This document shows positions 11,492 through 22,293 of a DNA stretch of 64,000 nucleotides, one piece after another. Within the stretch, counting starts at the first letter, position 1; the number at the start of each line of letters is the position of its first letter. The notes under the pieces were generated by a model that was not told the origin of the DNA, did no database searches, and saw only the letters and a program-made list of their open reading frames with translations. The position numbers and the translations under genes are program-made. The stretch is taken from contig NC_058342.1 of assembly GCF_905475395.1 (NCBI RefSeq), forward strand, positions 124,001 through 188,000, given 5' to 3'. The DNA is from Chrysoperla carnea. Taxonomy: Eukaryota > Arthropoda > Insecta > Neuroptera > Chrysopidae.

Positions 11492-11803
11492 TGTTACAAA
11501 CAATTAATATACACAGATAGTTACAGAACACCAGTCAGTATATGTATGAGCGTGTCGTGTATACAACTAGCGTATTATATACGCGAAGATGGATATAACA
11601 ATAAAAATGAATACTACTCTCTGATTGGCTGAAAATAATACTATAAGGTGATTGGTTTATTTTTAAAGTTTTATATTTTATAAATATTATAAATTAAAAT
11701 ACCCAAATAACATTTTAAACATTTATGTTACAATCCCCGTAACGTACACATCTGTGTGATTATATTTACAAAAAAAAATATTAATTAAATAAATTTATTC
11801 GCT
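11492..11803. promoter_or_regulatory. H2B/H2A divergent promoter, unit 2
   Basis: Same two GATTGG boxes and flanking TATA boxes as unit 1. Confidence 0.78.
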
Positions 11804-12178
11804 ATGTCTGGACGAGGTAAAGGTGGTAAAGTAAAGGGAAAGGCAAAGTCAAGATCAAGCCGAGCAGGATTACAATTTCCTGTTGGAAGAATTCACAGAT
11901 TATTACGAAAAGGAAATTATGCTGAACGAGTAGGTGCTGGTGCCCCAGTATATTTGGCTGCTGTTATGGAATATTTGGCTGCAGAAGTTCTCGAGTTAGC
12001 TGGTAATGCTGCCCGTGATAACAAAAAAACACGTATCATTCCACGTCATTTACAATTGGCAATTCGTAATGATGAAGAATTAAATAAATTATTATCTGGT
12101 GTAACAATTGCTCAAGGTGGTGTATTACCAAACATTCAAGCAGTGTTATTACCAAAGAAAACTGAAAAGAAAGCATAA
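11804..12178 (+). CDS. H2A: Histone H2A, unit 2
   Basis: 124 codons, protein identical to unit 1. Confidence 0.98.
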   Translation: MSGRGKGGKVKGKAKSRSSRAGLQFPVGRIHRLLRKGNYAERVGAGAPVYLAAVMEYLAAEVLELAGNAARDNKKTRIIPRHLQLAIRNDEELNKLLSGVTIAQGGVLPNIQAVLLPKKTEKKA

Positions 12179-12225
12179 ATTAAAAACATTGCATTAATTT
12201 TTATAATAATAATACATCGATCATA

Positions 12226-12270
12226 GGCCTTTTAATAAAAGGCCACAAATTTATTTAAAATAAGAGTAAA
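12226..12270 (+). terminator. H2A stem-loop and downstream element, unit 2
   Basis: Hairpin 12226-12244, TAAGAGTAAA 12261-12270. Confidence 0.86.
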
Positions 12271-14064
12271 AATTATTTTTATAAATAATATATTATAATA
12301 TTTTTTTAAAGAATCAATTTAAATAATTATAAATTAATGATTCTTTTTTTTTTTTTTTTTTTTTTATATGTTATTATGGAAATAATTCATCATATTATGA
12401 TGACATTTAGGTAACATATTATAAGAATATTCATAAAATATTTTCAAAATAATATTGTATTATGATGATATTTAGACAAAATATTATAAGAATATACACA
12501 AAATATTATCAAAATAATATCATTAGATAACAAAACTGTTCATGATACTCATACCTTTACTAGAGATAAAAGTATCAGGATGCACTTGTATTAATACATA
12601 TTATCACAACATCACAAAATATTTTTTAAAAGGAAAAATTTTTTTAAAATTATTATAAAATTTGATTGAATTAAATTTCAATTTATTTTTTTAATAATTA
12701 AAGAAAAAAAAGAAAAAAAAAGCATATAAACTTTCTATTGAAAATGTTATTTTAAACTAGATGGCCAAGTGAACTTCGTTACACAAACAATATATGACGT
12801 ATTCGTTATTTAAATAATCAGTATCCTTTGATATTATATCAATACGTTACTCTCTTCTTTTGATACATATTAATAAAATTTCAATTTATAAGATTTTATG
12901 TCAATTATATAAATAATATTATAAATTTTCTAAATACATAAGTTAATTAACAAAAAATTTGAATAACAAGATAAATTTATATATGATGTTTTAATACTCG
13001 ATACTATAATATATCGCATCCGTTACCAATTATTCGGTATCCTTTGATTTATACACAGAATGAACTAAAAATATATATCAAATTTATTTTATTTATTTAT
13101 ATATTTAATATTATTATTATTATTTTATATTACAAAGTTTCTTAACGAAGCTTACAATGATTTCTCATATCGTACTTAACAAAATTATTTAGATCATATA
13201 AAATTTAAATTGTTAAAAAATTTGTATATTTATTATTATTATTTATTTTTATTAAAATTACATAACATAAAATTAATAATATTTTAATAATTATATAAAT
13301 TAATTCTTATTTAAAATAATCTTATATTAATCTCAACAAATACTCTAATAATATATTTTGTCATAAATTTTTTTATATTTAAAATAAATATTATAATATA
13401 TAAATACTTATATCAGTATAAAATTTCTTTATATAATTATGAAAAAATTAATTTAATAGTTAATTATTGATATTAATGCATAAATAAAAGTATTTTCTAA
13501 TGAAATATATTTTGTCAATGTTCGATTAACACATTTCATAATAATACGTTTTCATTATTGACAAAAAAAGTTTTTCTAAAAATGAAATCTTATACTATAA
13601 TATATATATTTATATATTAAATTTTTTAATTATTTATATACTAATAATTTATAATAAATCGATATTAAATAAAAAATAAAAATATATACTTTTTAAGTTT
13701 ACCTTAAAAATATTATTGTTTTGTATGATTGAAATAATTAATATTAAACTATGTTTATTAATAATTGTTAATAAAAAAATTAAATATATTTTAATTTATA
13801 AAATAAATATTATTATTAAATTTATAATTTATTATTTTATATATTATAGAAATTGAAAAAATAAATCATGTTTACTACGACAGTAAATTAGAAATACTAT
13901 TTAATTTTTATGTGTTTTCTACATGGTACTTTGACTTACATAGGGACTTATATTATTGTGAATAATGATATAATTGAAAACCTTTATTTTTTATTTGATA
14001 GAATTATTATATTTTATCATTTAAATATTTATAATAAATACATTATTTTTATAAAGTAAAAAAT
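12271..14064. other. H2A-H1 spacer, unit 2
   Basis: Contains the 65-bp tandem duplication (12393-12522), with a single ATTATC to ATTTTC change in the first copy, and the H2B fragment. Nothing else recognised. Confidence 0.6.
12517..12597 (-). pseudogene. H2B gene fragment, unit 2
   Basis: Same fragment as in unit 1, with no new break. Confidence 0.86.
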
Positions 14065-14775
14065 ATGGCCGAAGAAAATTCTACAGCTGTTGCAGCAACT
14101 GCGGTTACTGCTGCTTCTACAACACCAACAAAAAAAGCAACAGCTTCTGGTGCTAAACGTACAAAACAACATTCAAAACCAACACATCCACGTACATCAG
14201 AAATGGTTGTTAACGCAATTAAAAATTTAAAAGAACGTGGTGGTTCATCATTACAAGCAATTAAAAAATATTTAGCTGCAAATTATAAAGTGGATTCTGA
14301 TAAAATTTCACCATTTATTAAAAAATATTTAAAAGCTGCTGTAACTGAGGGAGCCTTGGTACAAACTAAAGGTAAAGGTGCATCTGGTTCATTCAAATTG
14401 GCTGCTTCCGCTTCATCTAATTCTTCAGCTAAATCAAAAGTTTCCAAAAAAGAAAGTGGAGCAAAAGGTTCAGCAAAGAGTGCTAAAAGTAAACGGGCAC
14501 CAAAAGAAAAGAAAGCCACAACTACATCATTGGCAGCCAAAAAGCCCAAAGCAAAAAAAGCGACTCCATCATCATCAACTGCTGCTAAAAAAGTTACTGC
14601 AAAATCATCAGCGGCATCAAAAAAAGCACCAGTTAAAGCAAAACCAGCAAAAAGTACAAAATCCGCTGCCAAAAGTAGCCCTGCTCGTAAACCGAAAGCA
14701 CCAAAAGCTAAGAAAGCTTCTGTTGCCAAATCATCTCCTACAAAAATTAAAAAAGCAGCACCAAAAAAGAAATGA
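14065..14775 (+). CDS. H1: Linker histone H1, unit 2
   Basis: 236 codons, protein identical to unit 1. One silent change (AAGCCTAAA to AAGCCCAAA) distinguishes it. Confidence 0.97.
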   Translation: MAEENSTAVAATAVTAASTTPTKKATASGAKRTKQHSKPTHPRTSEMVVNAIKNLKERGGSSLQAIKKYLAANYKVDSDKISPFIKKYLKAAVTEGALVQTKGKGASGSFKLAASASSNSSAKSKVSKKESGAKGSAKSAKSKRAPKEKKATTTSLAAKKPKAKKATPSSSTAAKKVTAKSSAASKKAPVKAKPAKSTKSAAKSSPARKPKAPKAKKASVAKSSPTKIKKAAPKKK

Positions 14776-14838
14776 TCTGTTACTTTAATAATATATTGAA
14801 ATATTTCATTATTTTTGCTAAAAAATGAAAATAACATA

Positions 14839-14880
14839 GGCCTTAATACAGGCCACAAATTAATATTTGATAAGAGTAAA
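14839..14880 (+). terminator. H1 stem-loop and downstream element, unit 2
   Basis: 16-base hairpin 14839-14854, TAAGAGTAAA 14871-14880. Confidence 0.82.
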
Positions 14881-14925
14881 TTATTTTTTGTATAAATATT
14901 TTATAAAATAATAGTTTAGAAACAT

Positions 14926-14981
14926 TTGCCACAGTCAGTACCACGGATGGGTGGCCACTTGAGAATACTGTGTGCGGTTGC
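14926..14981 (+). pseudogene. Truncated 5S fragment, unit 2
   Basis: Same 56-bp relic as in unit 1. Confidence 0.84.
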
Positions 14982-15118
14982 ATTTTTATTTAAAATATAT
15001 GGTATAATAAATAAGTATATATTTAAATTGATTACTTCATTGAAAATTTTAATAATATACTTTAATATTAATGATATTTATGAAAAATATATATTTGTAA
15101 AAATTTTCATTTATTACT

Positions 15119-15158
15119 GGCAACAGCCATACCACGTTGAAAACACCGGTTCTCGTCC
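15119..15158 (+). pseudogene. 5S rRNA 5' part (nt 1-40), interrupted by element A
   Basis: Nucleotides 1-40 of 5S, ending in the left target duplication GGTTCTCGTCC (15148-15158). The internal promoter is on the far side of the insertion, so this part should be silent unless the element supplies a promoter. Confidence 0.94.
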
Positions 15159-15386
15159 GTCCGATTATCTGTACAGCGTTCATACAGTACAGTACAGTGA
15201 ATTGTTGAAGCAAATTATTGTATAATTACATTCAAAGCGAAAACAATTTCATACACACACCTACAGAACAAGTTAAATCAAATATAAAAAAGTATAAAAA
15301 CAAACTATAAAATAAGTGACGGGCGTAGCCAAACAAAAAAAAGGGGGCGACCGAGTCGCTCCCCTGCTATCACTAAAGTTTTAAAA

Positions 15387-16733
15387 GTGCAACCCGATGA
15401 CGTCGGAATACAACAAAGCACCGAAGAAGAAGCCAACAAAATAGAAAAAATAGTTAGTGAAAATAGCGAGAACACAAGTGCATTGCCTCCAAGAATGAAA
15501 AACCAAAACAAAAACAATATACAAAACATTTTCAAAAAACAAACAGAAGTGCAAGTGCAAGTGCCCACAAAAAATAGATTTAATCCCCTAACCACTGAAG
15601 AAGGTCAAATAGTGGAAGATGTGGAACAAGAAGACACAGACCCAAAAGAAATTAATGAAAATGACAAAAACACAGAAAGGACACAAGGAGGTAAGAATAA
15701 ACCACCTCCAATTGTTATACACAGCACTCCAAATAACCATAAGGAGTTCATGGAGCAAATAAAGGAACATGTGAAAAAGGGATTCCATGTGAAATACACG
15801 TTCAAAAAAACGAATCTATTCATCCATGACTCAAATGAATATAAAAACTACGTCAAAATGCTAGACAACGAAAACATGGAGTTCCATACATACACGGAAA
15901 GGACAGAAAAACACCACGCCTTCGTATTGGTCGGGCTACCAAGAGGAATCGACGAAGAGGAAATTAAGCAAGACATAGAGAAATGCCTCAAAACAAACAT
16001 TATTAAAGTATATCCAATGAGATCCTCCTACAGATCTCTATATCTTGTGATCACCGGACAAAGCACGTCCCTAAAACAACTAACCCAAGAAGTTAAATAT
16101 GTGTACAACGTAAAAATTACCTGGGAAAGGCACAGGAACGCCAAACTAATTATCCAGTGTCACAGATGTCAGGCCTGGTCACATGCCACTACGAACTGTA
16201 GAATGAACCCAAAGTGCCTAAAATGCGCAGGACCTCACTGGAGCCGTGACTGTACAATAAAAGAAAACACGGAAGAAAATAAAAAACTTTTAAAATGTGC
16301 AAACTGTGAAAATAACCACCCGGCAAACTCTACAGAATGCCGAATTTATATCAACAAAATCGAGCAGATAGAAAGGAGAAGAAAAACAAACACGGTCCCT
16401 GTAAGAAATCAACAAAAATTCGTGCCAGCACCACTACCTCCAACAAATGCCTGGGCAATGGGAAACCCATTCACTCAAAATGATAGACCCACCCAAGTGT
16501 ACGCTCATGTACACAGCCAAGCACCAACACAAACAACATCCATATCTACTACTACTAACATAAACAATTTGGTAAGTGAGTTTGACACATTAAACAAATT
16601 AATAGATGTAGAAAGAATGCTAAAATATGTAAAAGACCTAAACCATGACCTTATGAAATGCAAAAACGAATTAGAGAAATTCATGGTTTTCAACAACTTT
16701 TGCACAAAAAATTTTAGCCAATGTCCGCCGTAA
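15387..16733 (+). CDS. ORF1 (gag-like RNA-binding protein) of element A
   Basis: 448 codons counted from a GTG; the first ATG is codon 37 (15495) and the frame is open from 15288, so the true start is unresolved. The N-terminal part is hydrophilic and Glu/Lys/Asn-rich. A middle region (about 105-250) with HAFVLVGLPRGIDEEEI resembles the zinc-finger-associated domain of insect jockey-type ORF1 proteins. Three zinc knuckles follow: C-X2-C-X4-H-X4-C (258-271), C-X2-C-X3-H-X4-C (277-289) and C-X2-C-X3-H-X6-C (304-318). Such proteins coat the element RNA and carry it to the nucleus. Just upstream of the GTG, in the same frame, is an AT-hook-like RGRPSRSP (15342-15365). Confidence 0.9.
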   Translation: MQPDDVGIQQSTEEEANKIEKIVSENSENTSALPPRMKNQNKNNIQNIFKKQTEVQVQVPTKNRFNPLTTEEGQIVEDVEQEDTDPKEINENDKNTERTQGGKNKPPPIVIHSTPNNHKEFMEQIKEHVKKGFHVKYTFKKTNLFIHDSNEYKNYVKMLDNENMEFHTYTERTEKHHAFVLVGLPRGIDEEEIKQDIEKCLKTNIIKVYPMRSSYRSLYLVITGQSTSLKQLTQEVKYVYNVKITWERHRNAKLIIQCHRCQAWSHATTNCRMNPKCLKCAGPHWSRDCTIKENTEENKKLLKCANCENNHPANSTECRIYINKIEQIERRRKTNTVPVRNQQKFVPAPLPPTNAWAMGNPFTQNDRPTQVYAHVHSQAPTQTTSISTTTNINNLVSEFDTLNKLIDVERMLKYVKDLNHDLMKCKNELEKFMVFNNFCTKNFSQCPP

Positions 16734-19387
16734 AATGTGCGACATGGAATGCTAATGGGCTACGCCAAAACCTTGGTGAACTTAGATCGTTCATCAGAGA
16801 ACAAAAGGTGGACATTATGATGATAAATGAAACCAAATTATCAGGAGAACATAAAATAAAAATTAGAAATTTTAATATAATTAGGAAAGATAGAACAACA
16901 CAAGGCGGAGGTGTAGCAATAATAATAAAAAATAGCATTCCGTTTCGCACATTTGAAATCAATGGTTCCGTATCCATAGAATGCGTCGGAATCGAACTAT
17001 TAAATAATATAAAAATTATTGCAGTGTATAACACTCCCGCTAACAAGTTCCCCATGGAGGATCTAGCAAAATTGTTCAGGATGGGTAACAAAATATTAGT
17101 AATAGGTGATCTTAATGCTCGCCATACGGCATGGAAGAATCATGTATCAAACACAAACGGACGAACATTACATAAATTCACTAACGACAATAACATCGTC
17201 ATCCAACACACAGACAACCCCACACATTTTCCAACTAACGGAATGACACCCACCTTCATTGATCTTGTGATTAATAAAAATGTTAACAACATCACGCACC
17301 CAACCTCAATACCAGAGTTATCATCAGACCACAACCCGGTAATATTTAATATTACAAACTTAAATAAAGACAACACCAAACACATTGTCACTTCCTATAA
17401 ATCAACCGATTGGGCAGAGTTTAGAAAAAAATTAAATTCAACAATAAAAATCAATAATAAAATAAACAATGCCCAAGAAGTTGATCAGGAAATAGATAAC
17501 TTCACAAAAGGGGTGCAACAAGTCCAAAAAGCTCACAGCCGACGGGTCGTGATAGTTGATAACAGGTATCTCCCTGATGATAACACAAAAAACTTAATCA
17601 AATATAAAAATGCGATGAGGAAACTGTACCAAAAAAGATTTATACCAGGCCTCAAAGCAGATATAAACAAAATCACGAAAATGATCAGGAGGAACATTAA
17701 AAACAAGATCAATGAACAGTGGGAAAAAACACTAACGGACTTACGACCCGGTGACAGAACAATGTGGCGAATAACGAAGACGTTTAAAAAACCGAGACAA
17801 CAAATCCCCACAATCACCACGAACGATAATAATTACATGACGGACAAAGACAAAGCTGACATAATAAGTGAAACTTTAGAGGAGATCCAGACTAACGAAC
17901 AGACTACTCCACTAGAAGAGGACATAAAACGAAGAATACATGAATTCTTTCATACCACACAAACACCACAAAACAACACCAAAATAAAGCTCACAACCCC
18001 CCAAGAAATTAAAAACATAATTAAAACCCTCCCAAATAACAAAGCCCCAGGACAAGACGGGATAGACACCAAAATAATCAAAAACTTTACCACCAAAGCT
18101 ATAGTACAACTTCAGTACATAATAAATGCAATCCTGAGGATAGGATACTTCCCTGAGTCCTGGAGAACGGCAATAGTGATCCCAGTACCGAAACCTAACA
18201 AGGATCATAGTAATCCCAAAAATTACAGACCAATAAGCCTCCTGAGCACGCTGTCCAAGATAGCGGAAAAAGTCATTTTGGAAAGAATAAACAAGATAAG
18301 TCAGTCCAAAAATATAATAATACACGAACAATTCGGATTCAGAAGTGGTCATGGCACTTGCATGCAAGTTGCCAGAATAGCAAGTGACATAATACAAAAT
18401 TTTAACAAAAGTAACGTCACGGCCATGGCCCTTCTGGATATTGAGAAAGCCTTTGACACGGTATATATTGATGGACTGATTTACAAACTAATAAATTATG
18501 ACTTCCCAAGATGGCTAATAGCACTACTGGACAGTTACCTCAGAGGAAGGGGATTCTATGTAAAAATAAACAACAGCACATCGGAACTCCGACACCCAAA
18601 AGCAGGTGTGCCACAAGGATCGGTACTTGGGCCCATATTGTTCACCTACTTTATTAATGATATCCCAAAATTTGCCAAAACAAAAACTGCGATATACGCG
18701 GATGACACTGCCGTGTACGCCCACTCCTTTAGTGCTCAGGTGGCAACAAAACAACTACAAATACACCTGGATATGATACTAAAGTTTGCCAGGGACTGGA
18801 AAATCAAAATAAATAACAGCAAAACTGAACATATAATTTTTAGCAAAAAATTTACAAATGTCAAAATCTACGATCCACTTAAGGTAGACGGCGTAGCCAT
18901 AGTCCCTGCCAAGCACAAAGTAAAGTACCTAGGTGTGTACCTTGATAGGACATTATCGTTTGTCCCACATATCAACCACCTGATCAGTAGGGGAAATGGG
19001 TGTATACGACAACTATACCCACTCCTGAACAAATACAGCAAACTCAGCACCAAAAATAAAAAAATGTTATACACTGCAATAATAAGACCAACTATAACCT
19101 ACGGAGCCCCTGTGTGGAACAGCGTTTCAGACACGACATATCTAAGACTGCAACGTATACAGAACAAATGCCTCCGACTTACACTAAACAAAGATAGATA
19201 CGCTAGAATACAAGACATACATAGAGAGACAGACATACCGACAATCAAAGACTATACCAAACATGTAACGCATTCTATCTACACTAAGTTGATTAAAAAC
19301 AGCTACTTAACCAAAAATATGGTGAAGTCAAACTCACTAACCAAAAAACACAAACAAATATATACAAAATATTTAAATAATGTATAA
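16721..19387 (+). CDS. ORF2 (endonuclease-reverse transcriptase) of element A
   Basis: 888 codons, starting with an ATG inside the last 13 bases of ORF1 in another frame, which suggests termination-reinitiation. Residues 1-210 are an APE-type endonuclease: WNANGL, catalytic NETK (E37), GDLNARH (D130, N132) and SSDHNP (D203, H204). This domain presumably gives the 5S site specificity. The reverse transcriptase spans about 420-740, with NNKAPGQDG, NYRPISLLS, EQFGFRSGHG, LDIEKAFD (D573), GVPQGSVLGP and YADD (659-662). The C-terminal region has CLRLTLNKDRYARIQDIHR. There is no RNase H domain. All catalytic residues I can identify are present. Confidence 0.95.
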   Translation: MSAVKCATWNANGLRQNLGELRSFIREQKVDIMMINETKLSGEHKIKIRNFNIIRKDRTTQGGGVAIIIKNSIPFRTFEINGSVSIECVGIELLNNIKIIAVYNTPANKFPMEDLAKLFRMGNKILVIGDLNARHTAWKNHVSNTNGRTLHKFTNDNNIVIQHTDNPTHFPTNGMTPTFIDLVINKNVNNITHPTSIPELSSDHNPVIFNITNLNKDNTKHIVTSYKSTDWAEFRKKLNSTIKINNKINNAQEVDQEIDNFTKGVQQVQKAHSRRVVIVDNRYLPDDNTKNLIKYKNAMRKLYQKRFIPGLKADINKITKMIRRNIKNKINEQWEKTLTDLRPGDRTMWRITKTFKKPRQQIPTITTNDNNYMTDKDKADIISETLEEIQTNEQTTPLEEDIKRRIHEFFHTTQTPQNNTKIKLTTPQEIKNIIKTLPNNKAPGQDGIDTKIIKNFTTKAIVQLQYIINAILRIGYFPESWRTAIVIPVPKPNKDHSNPKNYRPISLLSTLSKIAEKVILERINKISQSKNIIIHEQFGFRSGHGTCMQVARIASDIIQNFNKSNVTAMALLDIEKAFDTVYIDGLIYKLINYDFPRWLIALLDSYLRGRGFYVKINNSTSELRHPKAGVPQGSVLGPILFTYFINDIPKFAKTKTAIYADDTAVYAHSFSAQVATKQLQIHLDMILKFARDWKIKINNSKTEHIIFSKKFTNVKIYDPLKVDGVAIVPAKHKVKYLGVYLDRTLSFVPHINHLISRGNGCIRQLYPLLNKYSKLSTKNKKMLYTAIIRPTITYGAPVWNSVSDTTYLRLQRIQNKCLRLTLNKDRYARIQDIHRETDIPTIKDYTKHVTHSIYTKLIKNSYLTKNMVKSNSLTKKHKQIYTKYLNNV

Positions 19388-19436
19388 CAAAATATTTTAC
19401 AGTAAATAATAAAGATAAAATACCCATTCCTTACAA

Positions 19437-19527
19437 GAGCCTGTGGCGTCGTGCCAGCGTTCCCGACTGGCACTCCGAAAGCAGGCGTTCAAGTCCCACG
19501 CAAGGCATTAAATTTTTTTTTTCTTTT
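19437..19527 (+). other. tRNA-like block with T-run, element A
   Basis: Starts 50 bases after the ORF2 stop. GTTCAAGTCC (19487-19496) fits the pol III B-box, and the A-box position (TGGCGTCGTGCC) is degenerate. A 7-bp stem GTGCCAG/CTGGCAC (19451-19457, 19467-19473) now dominates the fold. TCCGA (from 19474) corresponds to the 3' half of the anticodon stem whose 5' half TCGGA survives in element L. Ten T, one C and five T follow from 19513. Confidence 0.55.
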
Positions 19528-19556
19528 TAAATCTAATTTTACATGCAAAAACACAT

Positions 19557-19758
19557 AGGCAATGGGCAATATAAGTTTGCCACAGCTATTGCCTAAAACA
19601 TAAAACAGGTTTTTAAAAATTTTCCTGTAAAGAGCATATCAACAAAATTAACTTAACATATACCTGCTCAAACAAATAAATTAAATATCATAAGCATAAT
19701 TGCGACACAGCAATCTGCATGAAAGAAAAATAAGTTAGGATGAAAGCCTTTTAAGGCT
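19557..19758 (+). other. Structured 3' UTR of element A
   Basis: AGGCAAT/ATTGCCT (19557-19563, 19588-19594), ACAGG/CCTGT (19605-19609, 19624-19628) and AGCC/GGCT (19745-19748, 19755-19758). These occupy the same places as the three hairpins of element L but with different, still complementary, stem sequences. Confidence 0.6.
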
Positions 19759-19866
19759 AATAACCTATAATAGTAAATAAAAGTTTTGTAATATATGTTA
19801 TGTATGTAATGTATTGTATTTTTAAATGTTGATTAATAAACTGTTTTTGAATTTGAATTTGAATTT

Positions 19867-19955
19867 GGTTCTCGTCCGATCACCGAAGTTAAGCAACATT
19901 GGGCACAGTCAGTACTTGGATGGGTGACCGCTTGGGAACACTGTGTGCGGTTGCC
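19867..19955 (+). pseudogene. 5S rRNA 3' part (nt 30-118) after element A
   Basis: Identical to the intact gene from nt 30 on, with the internal promoter and T5 terminator preserved. The upstream neighbour is now the (TTTGAA) tail of the element. Confidence 0.94.
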
Positions 19956-20287
19956 TTTTTATATTAAAAATATAAATTATTTTTCTTCTGTTTTTTTTTT
20001 TTACACACCATATATAAATATATGTTATTTATAAATGTAAACCTTTTATATTATTCGTCAACAAATAAATATTATTTTTTGTATAAAATTTTATTGCATT
20101 TATAACTCATATCATGGTTACTTTAAAGCGAGAAGTTTTTTTAATATTTCAAATGAATATAAAATAATATAAATTTTATGAAATTTATTTATTTTTAGAA
20201 ATAGCAATCGCTTATAATTATAACAAAATTTTAATAATGTTTAATTTTATTTCAATAATTTATATATATATTTTTTAATAAAAATAA

Positions 20288-20331
20288 TATACTCTTATTT
20301 AATAATATATGTTGGTCCTATATATAGGACC
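20288..20331 (-). terminator. H3 stem-loop and downstream element, unit 3
   Basis: Hairpin 20314-20331, TAAGAGTATA 20288-20297 on the minus strand. Confidence 0.87.
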
Positions 20332-20382
20332 GAAAATATTTCTTATTTGTTTTTTTTTTTTTTAAATTGTCATTTAAAACGC

Positions 20383-21430
<1,048 letters not shown>

Positions 21431-21505
21431 GAAAATATAATAATTTACTTAAAATATTTAGTAAATTTATTAAAGAATATTTAATACATCCGATAAATTT
21501 AAACA

Positions 21506-21552
21506 GGCTTTCCTTTTTGGGAAGCCACTAATTTTATTTATATAAGAGTAAA
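21506..21552 (+). terminator. H4 stem-loop and downstream element, unit 3
   Basis: Hairpin 21506-21526, TAAGAGTAAA 21543-21552. Confidence 0.86.
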
Positions 21553-22191
21553 TAAATTTGTTAATAAATATAACATATTATATAATTTGTTTACAACAAA
21601 TTATTTTGTTTATAACATACATTACCAAATATTTTTTTTTTTTTTTTTTTTTTTGTAATATATCTGCAATAATAAATTATAATTTGTATATTATCTATTT
21701 TATTTTACAATAACTTATTGAATTTTTGAAAAAATTTTATTTTAAATTAATATACTATTATATTTTTTATATATACAAGTTAAGAGTAACAAGTATCGAT
21801 AGGAGATTATCGAATTTATAACTAATAAAACATTTCGCCTTAATCAAAGAAAATAAATATTTTGCTATACCATTTGTTATACTTTCAATAAATAATTTAT
21901 TATTAAATTTTTATTATTTCATTTATTTTTTAAAATTATTAAAAATATTTTTCTAATAATTATAAGCGTACATAAACAAGTAGTAAATGTAAAATGAAAA
22001 TAATAAAGGTAATGTAATGCATTTGCATTACACTGATTTACGATATATATTCCGATATCCTTTATTATATTTAAAATTAATAATATTGATATACTAATAA
22101 TAGATATATTCAAGCTATTAATATATAAAATTTTATATTAAATATGATATTAATAATTGTTTATTTTATTTTTTTGTATATATAAAAATAA

Positions 22192-22237
22192 TTTACTCTT
22201 ATTTAAAAAATTTGATGGCTCTCTTAAAAAGAGAGCC
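22192..22237 (-). terminator. H2B stem-loop and downstream element, unit 3
   Basis: Hairpin 22217-22237, downstream element 22192-22201, minus strand. Confidence 0.86.
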
Positions 22238-22293
22238 GTTTTTATATGTTGATGTATTTTTATGTTATCAATTAAATAATATTTTCGATTTAT

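Larger units (their letters stand above)
15159..19866 (+). mobile_element. Element A: complete 5S-specific jockey-type non-LTR retrotransposon
   Basis: 4708 bp, flanked by the 11-bp duplication GGTTCTCGTCC (15148-15158 and 19867-19877), in the sense orientation of 5S. Order: about 230 bp of 5' UTR with the repeated ACAGT motif, ORF1, ORF2 overlapping it by 13 bases, and a 479-bp 3' UTR ending in three TTTGAA-type repeats. The extra GTCCG before ATTATCTG at the left junction is peculiar to this copy and looks like filler or a micro-duplication of the target (TCCG). Both ORFs are open, so this copy may be competent for retrotransposition. It is clearly richer in G+C than the spacers around it, with an A-rich sense strand. 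Confidence 0.95.

Noticed and set aside
15159..15386. HDV-like ribozyme at the 5' end of the element, as in R2
   Set aside because: The 5' end is A+T-rich and I find no nested double-pseudoknot pairing; only one simple hairpin near ORF1.
17912..18397. 161-codon open frame antisense to ORF2, and similar ones along the elements
   Set aside because: It mirrors the reverse transcriptase codons; the composition is unlike a real protein and no known domain appears.
19841..19866. TTTGAA tail copied from TTGAA at nt 19-23 of 5S
   Set aside because: The match is five bases and lies outside the duplicated target. Short tandem tails are common in such elements, so chance is enough.
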